From positions 1-6,227 of the forward strand of contig JAQGMD010000020.1 in the NCBI GenBank assembly GCA_028292565.1: a stretch of DNA of 6,227 bases, given 5' to 3'. A model generated the notes under the pieces. That model was given only the letters and a program-made list of their open reading frames with translations, had not been told where the DNA came from and did no database searches. Shown here one piece after another: positions 1 through 6,227 of this stretch. Origin of the DNA: Burkholderia sp. GTDB taxonomy: Bacteria > Pseudomonadota > Gammaproteobacteria > Burkholderiales > Burkholderiaceae. Each line of letters starts with the position of its first letter. Position 1 is the first letter of the stretch. A program made the position numbers and the translations under genes.

Positions 1-2807
1 CTGCCTTCCCGATGCGCGGCGACCTCGCCAGGCGCGAACCGAAATGGGTGAAGGAATGGCAGGAGAAAAAGATCTATGACCGTATCCGCAAGGCCTCCAA
101 AGGCCGCCCGAAATTCAACCTGCACGACGGCCCGCCGTATGCGAACGGCGACATCCACATCGGCCACGCGGTCAACAAGATCCTGAAGGACATGATCGTC
201 AAGTCACGCAACATGGCGGGCTTTGACGCGCACTATGTGCCGGGCTGGGATTGCCACGGCATGCCGATCGAAATCCAGATCGAAAAACAATACGGCAAGA
301 ACCTTCCGGCCGCGGAAGTGCAGGCCAAGTCGCGCGCCTATGCAAGCGAACAGATCGAACGGCAGAAGAAGGACTTCATCCGCCTCGGCGTGCTCGGTCA
401 GTGGGACCGTCCGTACAAGACCATGGATTTCGGCAATGAAGCCGACGAGATCCGCGCGCTCGGCGCCATTCTGGAAAAAGGCTATGTGTACCGCGGGCTG
501 AAACCGGTCAACTGGTGCTTCGATTGCGGCTCGGCGCTGGCCGAAGCGGAAGTCGAATACCAGGACAAGCGCGACCCGGCGATCGACGTCGGCTTCCCGT
601 TCGCGGAACCGGAAAAACTGGCGAAGGCGTTCGGCTTGCCGAAGCTGCCGACGGATCACGGTTATGCGGTGATCTGGACCACCACCCCGTGGACCATTCC
701 TTCCAACCAGGCACTGAACGTGCACCCGGAAATCGACTACGCGCTGGTGCAGGTCGAACGTCACGGCAAGCCTACCCTGCTGCTGCTGGCGCAGGACCTG
801 GTCGAACCGAGCCTGCAGCGCTACGGCATGGAAGGCAAAGTCATCGCCACCACCAAAGGCGAAGCGCTGTCCCTGATCAGCTTCAGGCATCCGTTCGCCG
901 ACGCCGACAAGGGCTATGACCGCCTGTCCCCGATCTACCTCGGCGACTACGTCACCCTCGACACCGGTACCGGCATCGTTCACTCGGCGCCGGCATACGG
1001 CGTGGATGACTTCATCTCCTGCAAATCGCATGGCATGAAAGATGACGACATCCTGAACCCGGTGATGGGCGACGGCAAATATGCGTCATGGCTGCCGTTC
1101 TTCGGCGGCATGACCATCTGGGAAGCGTCCAAACCGATCTGCGCCAAGCTGGAAGAAGTCGGCTCGCTGTTCAAACTGGTGATGTCCGATCACAGCTACA
1201 TGCACTGCTGGCGCCACAAGACGCCGATCATTTACCGCGCGACTTCGCAATGGTTCGCCGGCATGGATGTGAAGCCGAAGGATGGCGGCCCCACCCTGCG
1301 CGAATCGGCGCTGGCGGGCATCGAGGCAACTACGTTTTATCCGGGCTGGGGCAAGGCCCGCCTGCATGGCATGATCGCCAATCGTCCCGATTGGACCCTG
1401 TCACGGCAGCGCCAGTGGGGCGTGCCGATGGCGTTCTTCGTGCACAAGGAAACGGGCGACCTGCATCCGCGCACGCCTGAACTGCTGGAAGAAGTTGCGA
1501 AACGCGTTGAGAAGAGCGGCATCGAAGCCTGGCAGGCACTCGATCCGAAGGAACTGCTTGGCGACGACGCTGCAAATTATGTGAAGAACAAGGATACGCT
1601 GGACGTCTGGTTTGACTCGGGTACCACGCACCAGACCGTGCTGCGCGGTTCGCATGCGGAAGAGTCGCAGTTCCCTGCCGACCTGTACCTCGAAGGCTCG
1701 GACCAGCATCGCGGCTGGTTCCATTCTTCGCTGCTGACTTCGTCGATGATCAATCGCTGCCCACCCTACAAGGCGCTGCTGACGCACGGCTTCGTGGTCG
1801 ATGGCGAGGGCAAGAAAATGTCCAAGTCCAAAGGCAATGTGGTCGCGCCGCAGAAGGTATCCGACACGCTCGGCGCCGAGATCCTGCGCCTGTGGGTGGC
1901 GGCGACCGACTACTCCGGCGAGCTGTCGATCTCCGACGAAATCCTGAAACGCGTGGTGGAGTCATACCGGCGCATCCGCAACACGCTGCGCTTCTTGCTG
2001 GCGAATACGTCCGACTTCAATCCGGCTACCGATGCGGTGCCGATCGCGGACATGCTCGACATCGACCGCTATGCCATCGCCCGCATGGACGAATTGCAGA
2101 AGGAAATCGGCCAGCATTTCGAGGCCTATGAATTCCAACCGGTGGCGGCGAAGCTGCAGATGTATTGTTCCGAGGACCTGGGCGGCTTCTATCTCGACAT
2201 CCTGAAGGACCGGCTATACACCGGCGGCGCCACATCGAAAGCGCGCCGCTCCGCGCAAACCGCTATCTGGAATATCACCAACGCGCTGCTGCGCCTGATG
2301 GCGCCGATGATGTCGTTCACTGCGGAAGAAGCGTGGGAAGTGTTCGCCGACAAGGAGACTTACGCCGCCAGCGACGAAACGATTTTCACGCAGACCTATT
2401 ACCAACTGCCTGAAGTTGCCGACGGTCCTGCGCTGCTGGCCAGGTTTGCCACATTGCGCGAACTGCGCACTGAAGTCACCAAGCAGATGGAAGAAGTCCG
2501 TATCGCCGGCGGCATCGGTTCGTCCCTGCAAGCCGAGCTCGAGATCAAGGCCAGCGGCGACAAATACGCATTGCTGCAGAGCCTGGGCGATGACCTGAAA
2601 TTCGTGTTCATCACGTCGCAGGCCAAGGTCACCCAGGTGGGCAGCCCGGCGGAAGAGGCGGTCGTCGTCACGCCGTCCGCGTATCAGAAGTGCGAGCGTT
2701 GCTGGCACTATCGCGCCGATGTCGGTGCGCATGCTGACCATCCGGGCATCTGCGGACGATGTGTCGCCAACCTGTTCGGCAGCGGTGAAGCACGCAAGGT
2801 CGCCTGA
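1..2807 (+). CDS. ileS: Isoleucyl-tRNA synthetase, 5'-truncated by window edge
   Basis: Cytoplasmic class I aminoacyl-tRNA synthetase that charges tRNA-Ile with isoleucine and hydrolyses mischarged Val-tRNA-Ile. The frame is open to the window edge: in-frame codons Ala-Phe-Pro precede the ATG at 12, and that Met lies in the conserved 'FPMRGDLA' segment, so the true start is upstream and roughly 20-30 codons are missing. Numbered from the Met at 12, I see the HIGH signature at 49-52, a CxxC pair at 169/172, the Thr-rich editing motif TTTPWT at 223-228, the editing-site segment [16 protein letters not shown] at 319-334, WFDSG, and KMSKS at 602-606. The C-terminus carries the zinc-binding CxxCW...CxxC (Cys 894, 897, 914, 917) typical of the bacterial IleS1 type rather than the eukaryote-like, mupirocin-resistant IleS2. 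The 931 visible residues agree with a family length near 940-960. The frame is intact and ends in TGA at 2805-2807. lspA follows after 71 nt. Confidence 0.98.
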   Translation, partial: AFPMRGDLARREPKWVKEWQEKKIYDRIRKASKGRPKFNLHDGPPYANGDIHIGHAVNKILKDMIVKSRNMAGFDAHYVPGWDCHGMPIEIQIEKQYGKNLPAAEVQAKSRAYASEQIERQKKDFIRLGVLGQWDRPYKTMDFGNEADEIRALGAILEKGYVYRGLKPVNWCFDCGSALAEAEVEYQDKRDPAIDVGFPFAEPEKLAKAFGLPKLPTDHGYAVIWTTTPWTIPSNQALNVHPEIDYALVQVERHGKPTLLLLAQDLVEPSLQRYGMEGKVIATTKGEALSLISFRHPFADADKGYDRLSPIYLGDYVTLDTGTGIVHSAPAYGVDDFISCKSHGMKDDDILNPVMGDGKYASWLPFFGGMTIWEASKPICAKLEEVGSLFKLVMSDHSYMHCWRHKTPIIYRATSQWFAGMDVKPKDGGPTLRESALAGIEATTFYPGWGKARLHGMIANRPDWTLSRQRQWGVPMAFFVHKETGDLHPRTPELLEEVAKRVEKSGIEAWQALDPKELLGDDAANYVKNKDTLDVWFDSGTTHQTVLRGSHAEESQFPADLYLEGSDQHRGWFHSSLLTSSMINRCPPYKALLTHGFVVDGEGKKMSKSKGNVVAPQKVSDTLGAEILRLWVAATDYSGELSISDEILKRVVESYRRIRNTLRFLLANTSDFNPATDAVPIADMLDIDRYAIARMDELQKEIGQHFEAYEFQPVAAKLQMYCSEDLGGFYLDILKDRLYTGGATSKARRSAQTAIWNITNALLRLMAPMMSFTAEEAWEVFADKETYAASDETIFTQTYYQLPEVADGPALLARFATLRELRTEVTKQMEEVRIAGGIGSSLQAELEIKASGDKYALLQSLGDDLKFVFITSQAKVTQVGSPAEEAVVVTPSAYQKCERCWHYRADVGAHADHPGICGRCVANLFGSGEARKVA

Positions 2808-2834
2808 ACGCTTATCTGAGTCAGAAACCTCCCC

Positions 2835-2860
2835 GTCATTCCGGCGCAAGCCGGAATGAC
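2835..2860. repeat. Perfect 11-bp inverted repeat with GCAA loop (REP/dRS3-like palindrome)
   Basis: The left arm GTCATTCCGGC (2835-2845) and right arm GCCGGAATGAC (2850-2860) are exact reverse complements separated by GCAA, a GNRA-type tetraloop when transcribed. No T-run follows on either strand (downstream + strand bases are TCACACAAAA), so it is not a standard intrinsic terminator. Short palindromes of the form ATTCC...GGAAT are known as dispersed intergenic repeats in several proteobacteria, for example Neisseria dRS3, and assignment to such a class is inference because only one copy lies in this window. It sits 18 nt before the lspA start, where it could alter mRNA stability or ribosome access between ileS and lspA. 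Confidence 0.75.
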
Positions 2861-2878
2861 TCACACAAAAACGATAAT

Positions 2879-3379
2879 ATGGCCAATCAACGCATCTTTT
2901 CCTCCAGTCCGAGTTCCAGCCTCACCCCATGGCTCGGGATTGCCGCCATTGTGGTGGTGCTCGACCAGATCACGAAAATCGCCATCACCCGTGCGTTCAG
3001 TTTCGGCGAATCGCTGCCGCTGACATCCTTCTTCAACCTGGTACTCACTTATAACAAGGGTGCGGCGTTCAGCTTCCTCGCGTCCGAGTCCGGCTGGCAG
3101 CGTTATTTTTTCACCGCCATCGCCGTCGCGGCGGTCCTCTTCATCATCTATCTGCTCAAGCGCCATCCCGGTCAACGCCTGTTCGGCTTCGCGCTGTCCC
3201 TGATCCTTGGCGGCGCTATCGGCAACCTGATCGATCGCGTGCTGTACGGCCATGTGATCGACTTCCTCGATTTCCATGTCAACAACTGGCACTGGCCCGC
3301 CTTCAACGTCGCCGATAGCGCGATTTTCGTGGGCGCCGGCCTGTTCATCTATGACGAGCTGCGTCGCTCCAGGAAATAA
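2879..3379 (+). CDS. lspA: Lipoprotein signal peptidase (signal peptidase II)
   Basis: Inner-membrane aspartyl protease (family A8) that cleaves the signal peptide from diacylglyceryl-prolipoproteins just before the lipidated Cys. The 166-residue product matches the usual 160-170. Four hydrophobic segments are visible, at about 18-36, 76-94, 101-119 and 141-160. Conserved boxes are present in order: DQITK with Asp29, YNKGAAFSF at 58-66, [10 protein letters not shown] at 111-120 with catalytic Asp119, [10 protein letters not shown] at 124-133, and FNVADSAI at 142-149 with catalytic Asp146. ATG 2879 is chosen because no other in-frame ATG precedes the first membrane segment and the Ser-rich N-terminus before PWLG is typical of betaproteobacterial LspA. 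No clear Shine-Dalgarno sequence precedes it (CACACAAAAACGATAAT), so translation may depend on coupling or on an A-rich unstructured leader. The gene lies 71 nt after ileS, a widely conserved pairing, and 47 nt before coaBC. Confidence 0.98.
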   Translation: MANQRIFSSSPSSSLTPWLGIAAIVVVLDQITKIAITRAFSFGESLPLTSFFNLVLTYNKGAAFSFLASESGWQRYFFTAIAVAAVLFIIYLLKRHPGQRLFGFALSLILGGAIGNLIDRVLYGHVIDFLDFHVNNWHWPAFNVADSAIFVGAGLFIYDELRRSRK

Positions 3380-3416
3380 GCACCTGTTACACTTGTCGCG
3401 TCTGTCACAGCATTCC

Positions 3417-3422
3417 AGGAGG
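3417..3422 (+). promoter_or_regulatory. Strong Shine-Dalgarno of coaBC
   Basis: A full AGGAGG, 4 nt before the ATG at 3427. It is the strongest ribosome binding site in the window, fixes the coaBC start, and contrasts with the weak leaders of lspA and dut. Confidence 0.85.
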
Positions 3423-3426
3423 CCTA

Positions 3427-4617
3427 ATGGATCTCGCCGGTAAAAAAATCGTCCTCGGACTGACCGGGGGCATTGCCTGCTATAAGGCCGCCGATTTCAC
3501 TCGCAGGCTGACCAAGGCCGGCGCATCGGTGCAGGTAGTGATGACACAGGCGGCAACGCAGTTCATCACGCCGGTGACGATGCAGGCACTGTCGGGCAAC
3601 CCGGTCTATGTAGACCAGTGGGATGCGCGCGTCAATAACAACATGCCGCACATCGATCTCACCCGCGGCGTCGATGCGCTCGTCATTGCACCCTGCTCCG
3701 CGGACTTCATGTCGAAGCTGGCGCACGGTGGCTGCGACGACCTGCTGTCCACCCTGTGCGTGGCGCGCCCGATTACCTTGCCTCTGATGATCGCGCCGGC
3801 GATGAACGTCGAAATGTGGCAAAACCCGGCGACGCAGCGCAATCTGAACCTGCTCAAGGAAGACGGCATCCTGATCATGGGTCCGGACGCCGGCGAACAG
3901 GCCTGCGGCGAAACCGGCATGGGCCGCATGCTCGAGCCGGAGCACCTGCTGGAAGAAGTGATCGCCGCATTGCACGTCAAACTCCTGGCCGGCAAGCAGA
4001 TCCTGATCACCGCCGGACCGACTTTCGAACCGATCGATCCTGTACGCGGCATCACCAACCTGTCCTCGGGCAAAATGGGTTATGCAATCGCGCGGGCGGC
4101 ACGTGAAGCCGGCGCCGACGTAACGCTGGTATCAGGTCCGACCGCACTGCCCCGGCCTTACGGCGTGCGCCGCATCAACGTCCATACCGCTCAACAAATG
4201 CATGATGTCGTGATGTCGCATGCGACCGCGAAGGATGTTTTCATCGCTGTTGCGGCGGTTGCCGACTGGCGCGTCGCCAACGCGAGCGAGCAAAAATTGA
4301 AGAAGAATGCGGAAGGCAAGGTCCCGGATTTACAGTTTGAAGAAAATCCGGATATCCTTGCCTCGGTCGCTGCGCTGCCGGACAAGCCGTTTTGTGTGGG
4401 CTTCGCCGCGGAGTCGGAGCAGCTGCTGCGCTACGGCGAAGAGAAACGCAAGAAGAAAGGCGTGCCGCTGCTGGTCGGCAATATCGGTCCGCAGACCTTT
4501 GGCCAGGACCAGAATGAACTGGTGCTGTTCGACGATCAGGGTCATACGAAAATTCCGCGCGCAGACAAGCAGGACCTGGCACGGCAACTTATCGCCGAGA
4601 TCGCCAGGCGTATCTGA
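3427..4617 (+). CDS. coaBC: Bifunctional phosphopantothenoylcysteine decarboxylase / phosphopantothenate-cysteine ligase
   Basis: Cytoplasmic enzyme for two consecutive steps of coenzyme A synthesis. CoaB joins 4'-phosphopantothenate to cysteine using CTP, and the FMN-dependent CoaC decarboxylates the product to 4'-phosphopantetheine. The 396 residues match the usual length near 400. The N-terminal CoaC flavoprotein domain (about 1-185) shows GLTGGIACYK at 11-20, catalytic His75 in PHIDL, the PAMNVEMW motif at 124-131, and Cys160 in the substrate-clamp segment ACGETGMGRM. The C-terminal CoaB domain (about 190-396) shows ITAGPTFEPID at 194-204, ITNLSSGKMG at 209-218 with Asn211 (the acyl-cytidylate intermediate residue in the family), AAVADWR at 276-282, and the KLKK motif at 290-293 with its conserved Lys. 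No domain is broken. The start is set by AGGAGG 4 nt upstream. It lies between lspA and dut; coaBC-dut adjacency is widespread in proteobacteria, although the two act in different pathways. The older name is dfp. Confidence 0.98.
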   Translation: MDLAGKKIVLGLTGGIACYKAADFTRRLTKAGASVQVVMTQAATQFITPVTMQALSGNPVYVDQWDARVNNNMPHIDLTRGVDALVIAPCSADFMSKLAHGGCDDLLSTLCVARPITLPLMIAPAMNVEMWQNPATQRNLNLLKEDGILIMGPDAGEQACGETGMGRMLEPEHLLEEVIAALHVKLLAGKQILITAGPTFEPIDPVRGITNLSSGKMGYAIARAAREAGADVTLVSGPTALPRPYGVRRINVHTAQQMHDVVMSHATAKDVFIAVAAVADWRVANASEQKLKKNAEGKVPDLQFEENPDILASVAALPDKPFCVGFAAESEQLLRYGEEKRKKKGVPLLVGNIGPQTFGQDQNELVLFDDQGHTKIPRADKQDLARQLIAEIARRI

Positions 4618-4638
4618 CTGACCCGCATCTGATTTGAC

Positions 4639-4653
4639 CGCAACCTCGTTGCG
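4639..4653. other. Small inverted repeat in the coaBC-dut gap
   Basis: CGCAAC (4639-4644) and GTTGCG (4648-4653) are exact reverse complements around a CTC loop, giving a possible 6-bp hairpin in the 77-nt gap. The T-rich tract that could make a terminator (GATTTTATTTTGATT) begins only 24 nt later, so this is not a convincing terminator. A transcript hairpin that insulates or stabilises the coaBC end is possible, but a chance palindrome of this size is also plausible. Confidence 0.3.
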
Positions 4654-4694
4654 TACCTGTGCAATCGCGGGTGCGTGATTTTATTTTGATTACC

Positions 4695-5144
4695 ATGAAA
4701 ACCATAGACGTAAAAATCCTCGACCCGCGCATGAAAGAACAATTGCCCGCCTATGCGACGACGGGCAGCGCAGGCCTCGACCTGCGCGCATGCCTCGATG
4801 CGCCGCTCACCATCAAGCCGGGTGAAACGCATCTTGTTCCGACCGGCCTGTCGATTCATATCGGCGATCCCGGCTATGCTGCAATGATCCTGCCGCGTAG
4901 CGGCATGGGTCACAAGCACGGCATCGTGCTCGGCAACCTGGTCGGACTGATCGATTCCGACTACCAGGGCCAGCTGATGGTATCGACCTGGAACCGCGGG
5001 CAATCGGAATTCACGCTCAATCCGATGGAACGTCTGGCACAATTGGTAATCGTTCCCGTACTGCAGGTTGGTTTCAACGTGGTCGAAGAGTTCGCCGACA
5101 GCGAACGCGGCGCGGGTGGATTCGGCAGTACCGGAAAACATTGA
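4695..5144 (+). CDS. dut: Deoxyuridine 5'-triphosphate nucleotidohydrolase (dUTPase)
   Basis: Cytoplasmic Mg-dependent homotrimeric enzyme that hydrolyses dUTP to dUMP and pyrophosphate, keeping uracil out of DNA and supplying dUMP for dTMP synthesis. All five dUTPase motifs are visible: I AGLDLRA at 26-32; II PRSGMGH at 68-74; [12 protein letters not shown] at 84-92, with Asp89 matching the catalytic Asp90 of E. coli; [11 protein letters not shown] at 113-121; and [11 protein letters not shown] at 138-147. Starting at ATG 4695 gives 149 residues beginning [13 protein letters not shown], the family's normal N-terminus and length. An in-frame GTG at 4659 would add 12 residues ([12 protein letters not shown]) that do not look like a dUTPase N-terminus, so I reject it. 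No good Shine-Dalgarno precedes 4695; the leader is T-rich. The gene lies 77 nt after coaBC and 20 nt before the lipoprotein gene. Confidence 0.97.
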   Translation: MKTIDVKILDPRMKEQLPAYATTGSAGLDLRACLDAPLTIKPGETHLVPTGLSIHIGDPGYAAMILPRSGMGHKHGIVLGNLVGLIDSDYQGQLMVSTWNRGQSEFTLNPMERLAQLVIVPVLQVGFNVVEEFADSERGAGGFGSTGKH

Positions 5145-5151
5145 ACGGAAT

Positions 5152-5158
5152 GAGGGAG
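5152..5158 (+). promoter_or_regulatory. Shine-Dalgarno of the PDZ/M48-like lipoprotein gene
   Basis: GAGGGAG lies 6 nt before ATG 5165 and just after the dut stop codon. It supports 5165 as a real start despite the long N-region ahead of the lipobox. Confidence 0.75.
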
Positions 5159-5164
5159 ACAGTT

Positions 5165-6227
5165 ATGCGTGGTCCAGTATCATCAGCTTCACTACCAGCA
5201 GCTTCAGTTCAGAAACAGCCGGCCCCCGCCGCTACGCGCCTGGCCCGACTGTTGCCGATCGCATTGCTGGTGACTGCCTGTACCAGCGTCCCGCTGACGC
5301 CCGCCCCTCAGGCGCCGCAGGCACCTCAGCCGACGCAGCCGGGCGCACCGGTGACGCCGCCTGTGAGTGCAGCCGAAGAGCAGGCGTTGCGCTCCCTGAT
5401 CTCCCAACATGATCGTTTATATCGCGTCGCCGCTCCCCTGCTGGTCAACAATCCGCAGCTCTGCAAGAGCAACGCGCGCAACCTGCTCGGCTTCACCGCC
5501 AAGAACAAGTATTCCTATTCGTCGGAATTTACCAATGCCGCGCAATATGCGATCGGACTAGGCGATCGTCTGCAGGTGATGGGCATCCTCGCCGGCAGCG
5601 GCGCAGCGCGTGCCGGAATCCGGCGCGGCGACAACCTGGTTGCAGTGGAAGACCAGCCCCTGCCTCAGGGTGAGAATGCTGAACGCCAGGCGGCCGTCGT
5701 GCTGGCGCCGCTGGTCACCGGCCGTTCGAGTGTGAAGCTGACGGTGCTGCGCAACGGCGCCAACGTCTCTGTGGATGTGCCGCTCACCTATGCCTGCGCA
5801 TTCGGCATCGAGCTCGGCAATGCGGACATCGTGAATGCCTACAGCGACGGGCACCGCGTACTGGTCACGCGCGGCATGATGGGCGCGGCCCGTACCGATG
5901 ATGAACTGGCATACGTGCTGGCCAAGGAAATGGCGCACAACGCACTGGCGCACGCGAGCAGGCAAAAGACGAGTGCAACGGTTGGCGGCATTATCGACAA
6001 CCTGGTCCGCATTCGTCCGGACATGAGCACCATGGTCGGCACAGCGGGAATCAGGCCTATGCCGGTGGACCTGGATACGACGGCCGACAAACTGTCGCTG
6101 TATATGCTGGCACGTGCGGGCTACAACATCGACAACGTCGTGCCTTTCTGGCGGCGATTGGCGACTGAGTATCCGGCCAGCGTGTCGACCAGCTATACGG
6201 CGCTGCATCCCAACACCGCGCAACGCA
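5165..6227 (+). CDS. Predicted PDZ/M48-like peptidase lipoprotein with altered zinc site, 3'-truncated by window edge
   Basis: The frame is open from ATG 5165 to the window end (354 codons, no stop), so the C-terminus is missing. Residues 1-39 look like a lipoprotein signal: a long N-region, basic TRLAR, a hydrophobic stretch and lipobox VTAC with Cys39. Export and lipidation, with cleavage by signal peptidase II, are therefore predicted. A Pro/Ala/Gln-rich linker (about 43-66) follows. Residues about 130-205 resemble a PDZ domain (VMGILAGSGAARAGIRRGDNL at 138-158, then a beta-rich end). From about 220 the sequence follows the M48 pattern: VNAYSDGHRVLVTRGMM at 223-239, DDELAYVLAKEMAHNALAH at 245-263, DTTADKLSLYMLARAGY at 304-320, FWRRLA at 328-333 and LHPNTAQR at 347-354. 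The first zinc ligand of HExxH is Lys254 and the Glu of ExxAD is Asp304; Glu255 and His258 remain. Protease activity is therefore uncertain, and a pseudoprotease, chaperone-like or regulatory role is possible. It lies 20 nt after dut with its own good ribosome binding site. The domain reading is moderately firm; the function is unknown. Confidence 0.85.
   Translation, partial: MRGPVSSASLPAASVQKQPAPAATRLARLLPIALLVTACTSVPLTPAPQAPQAPQPTQPGAPVTPPVSAAEEQALRSLISQHDRLYRVAAPLLVNNPQLCKSNARNLLGFTAKNKYSYSSEFTNAAQYAIGLGDRLQVMGILAGSGAARAGIRRGDNLVAVEDQPLPQGENAERQAAVVLAPLVTGRSSVKLTVLRNGANVSVDVPLTYACAFGIELGNADIVNAYSDGHRVLVTRGMMGAARTDDELAYVLAKEMAHNALAHASRQKTSATVGGIIDNLVRIRPDMSTMVGTAGIRPMPVDLDTTADKLSLYMLARAGYNIDNVVPFWRRLATEYPASVSTSYTALHPNTAQR

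Noticed and set aside
204..1031. Long open frame (275 codons) on the minus strand inside ileS
   Set aside because: It lies fully antisense to unmistakable ileS coding sequence. Its Arg/Val/Asp-rich composition is what GC-rich third positions produce on the opposite strand, and no family motifs are visible.
2214..2864. Minus-strand open frame (216 codons) over the ileS 3' end and the palindrome
   Set aside because: Antisense shadow of ileS with no recognisable domain; its start lies just beyond the palindrome by chance.
2861..2880. Intrinsic terminator after ileS
   Set aside because: The stem is strong but no U-run follows it on either strand, and lspA begins at once in the same direction.
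4634..4665. Possible sigma-70 promoter before dut (TTGACC as -35)
   Set aside because: No acceptable -10 hexamer occurs at 16-18 nt spacing, so it cannot be supported.
4659..4694. Upstream GTG start for dut adding 12 residues
   Set aside because: The added residues do not fit the dUTPase N-terminus, while ATG 4695 gives the standard start and a 149-residue protein.
5068..5412. + strand open frame overlapping the dut end and the lipoprotein start
   Set aside because: Out of frame with both well-supported genes, no ribosome binding site, and no family features.
5612..5624. GCCGGA-A-TCCGGC palindrome resembling the arm of the ileS-lspA hairpin
   Set aside because: It is inside coding sequence for the conserved AGIRRGD stretch of the PDZ-like domain and has only a 1-nt centre, so it is explained by the codons.
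5558..6223. Minus-strand open frame (221 codons) opposite the lipoprotein gene
   Set aside because: The + strand reading has a ribosome binding site, lipobox, PDZ-like and M48-like motifs; the minus reading is Arg/His/Gln-rich with none.

Overview
The window reads as a stretch of conserved chromosomal core genes from a betaproteobacterium. It is probably from Burkholderiales, and an Oxalobacteraceae-like member (Herbaspirillum/Collimonas/Herminiimonas type) is my best guess from the protein sequences. This rests on the gene order ileS-lspA-coaBC-dut, GC-rich codon use and the character of the proteins; no database search was possible, so the family-level assignment is tentative. All genes are on the + strand and tightly spaced (gaps of 71, 47, 77 and 20 nt), which suggests one transcription unit or a set of overlapping ones. 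No tRNA, rRNA, insertion sequence, phage gene or CRISPR array was seen.

Layout. Positions 1-2807 hold nearly all of isoleucyl-tRNA synthetase (ileS); its first couple of dozen codons lie upstream of the window. The 71-nt gap that follows carries a perfect 11-bp inverted repeat with a GCAA loop, resembling a dispersed palindromic element. Positions 2879-3379 encode the lipoprotein signal peptidase LspA. Positions 3427-4617, behind a perfect AGGAGG, encode the bifunctional coenzyme A biosynthesis enzyme CoaBC. Positions 4695-5144 encode dUTPase (dut), for which the start is set at an internal ATG rather than the more upstream GTG. From 5165 to the window end runs an open frame with no stop codon in the window. 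It encodes a predicted lipoprotein with a Pro/Ala/Gln-rich linker, a PDZ-like domain and an M48-type peptidase domain.

How they fit together. The first four genes are housekeeping functions (tRNA charging, lipoprotein maturation, CoA synthesis, dUTP removal). They share a neighbourhood rather than a pathway; coaBC-dut and ileS-lspA are widely conserved pairs. The last gene is the most distinctive. It is a predicted lipoprotein, so it should be a substrate of the LspA encoded in the same cluster. Its M48 zinc site also looks altered: KEMAH replaces HExxH and DTTAD replaces ExxAD, so it may be a pseudoprotease or an unusual metal site. The rest of the window is ordinary, and I do not see a new multi-gene system here.
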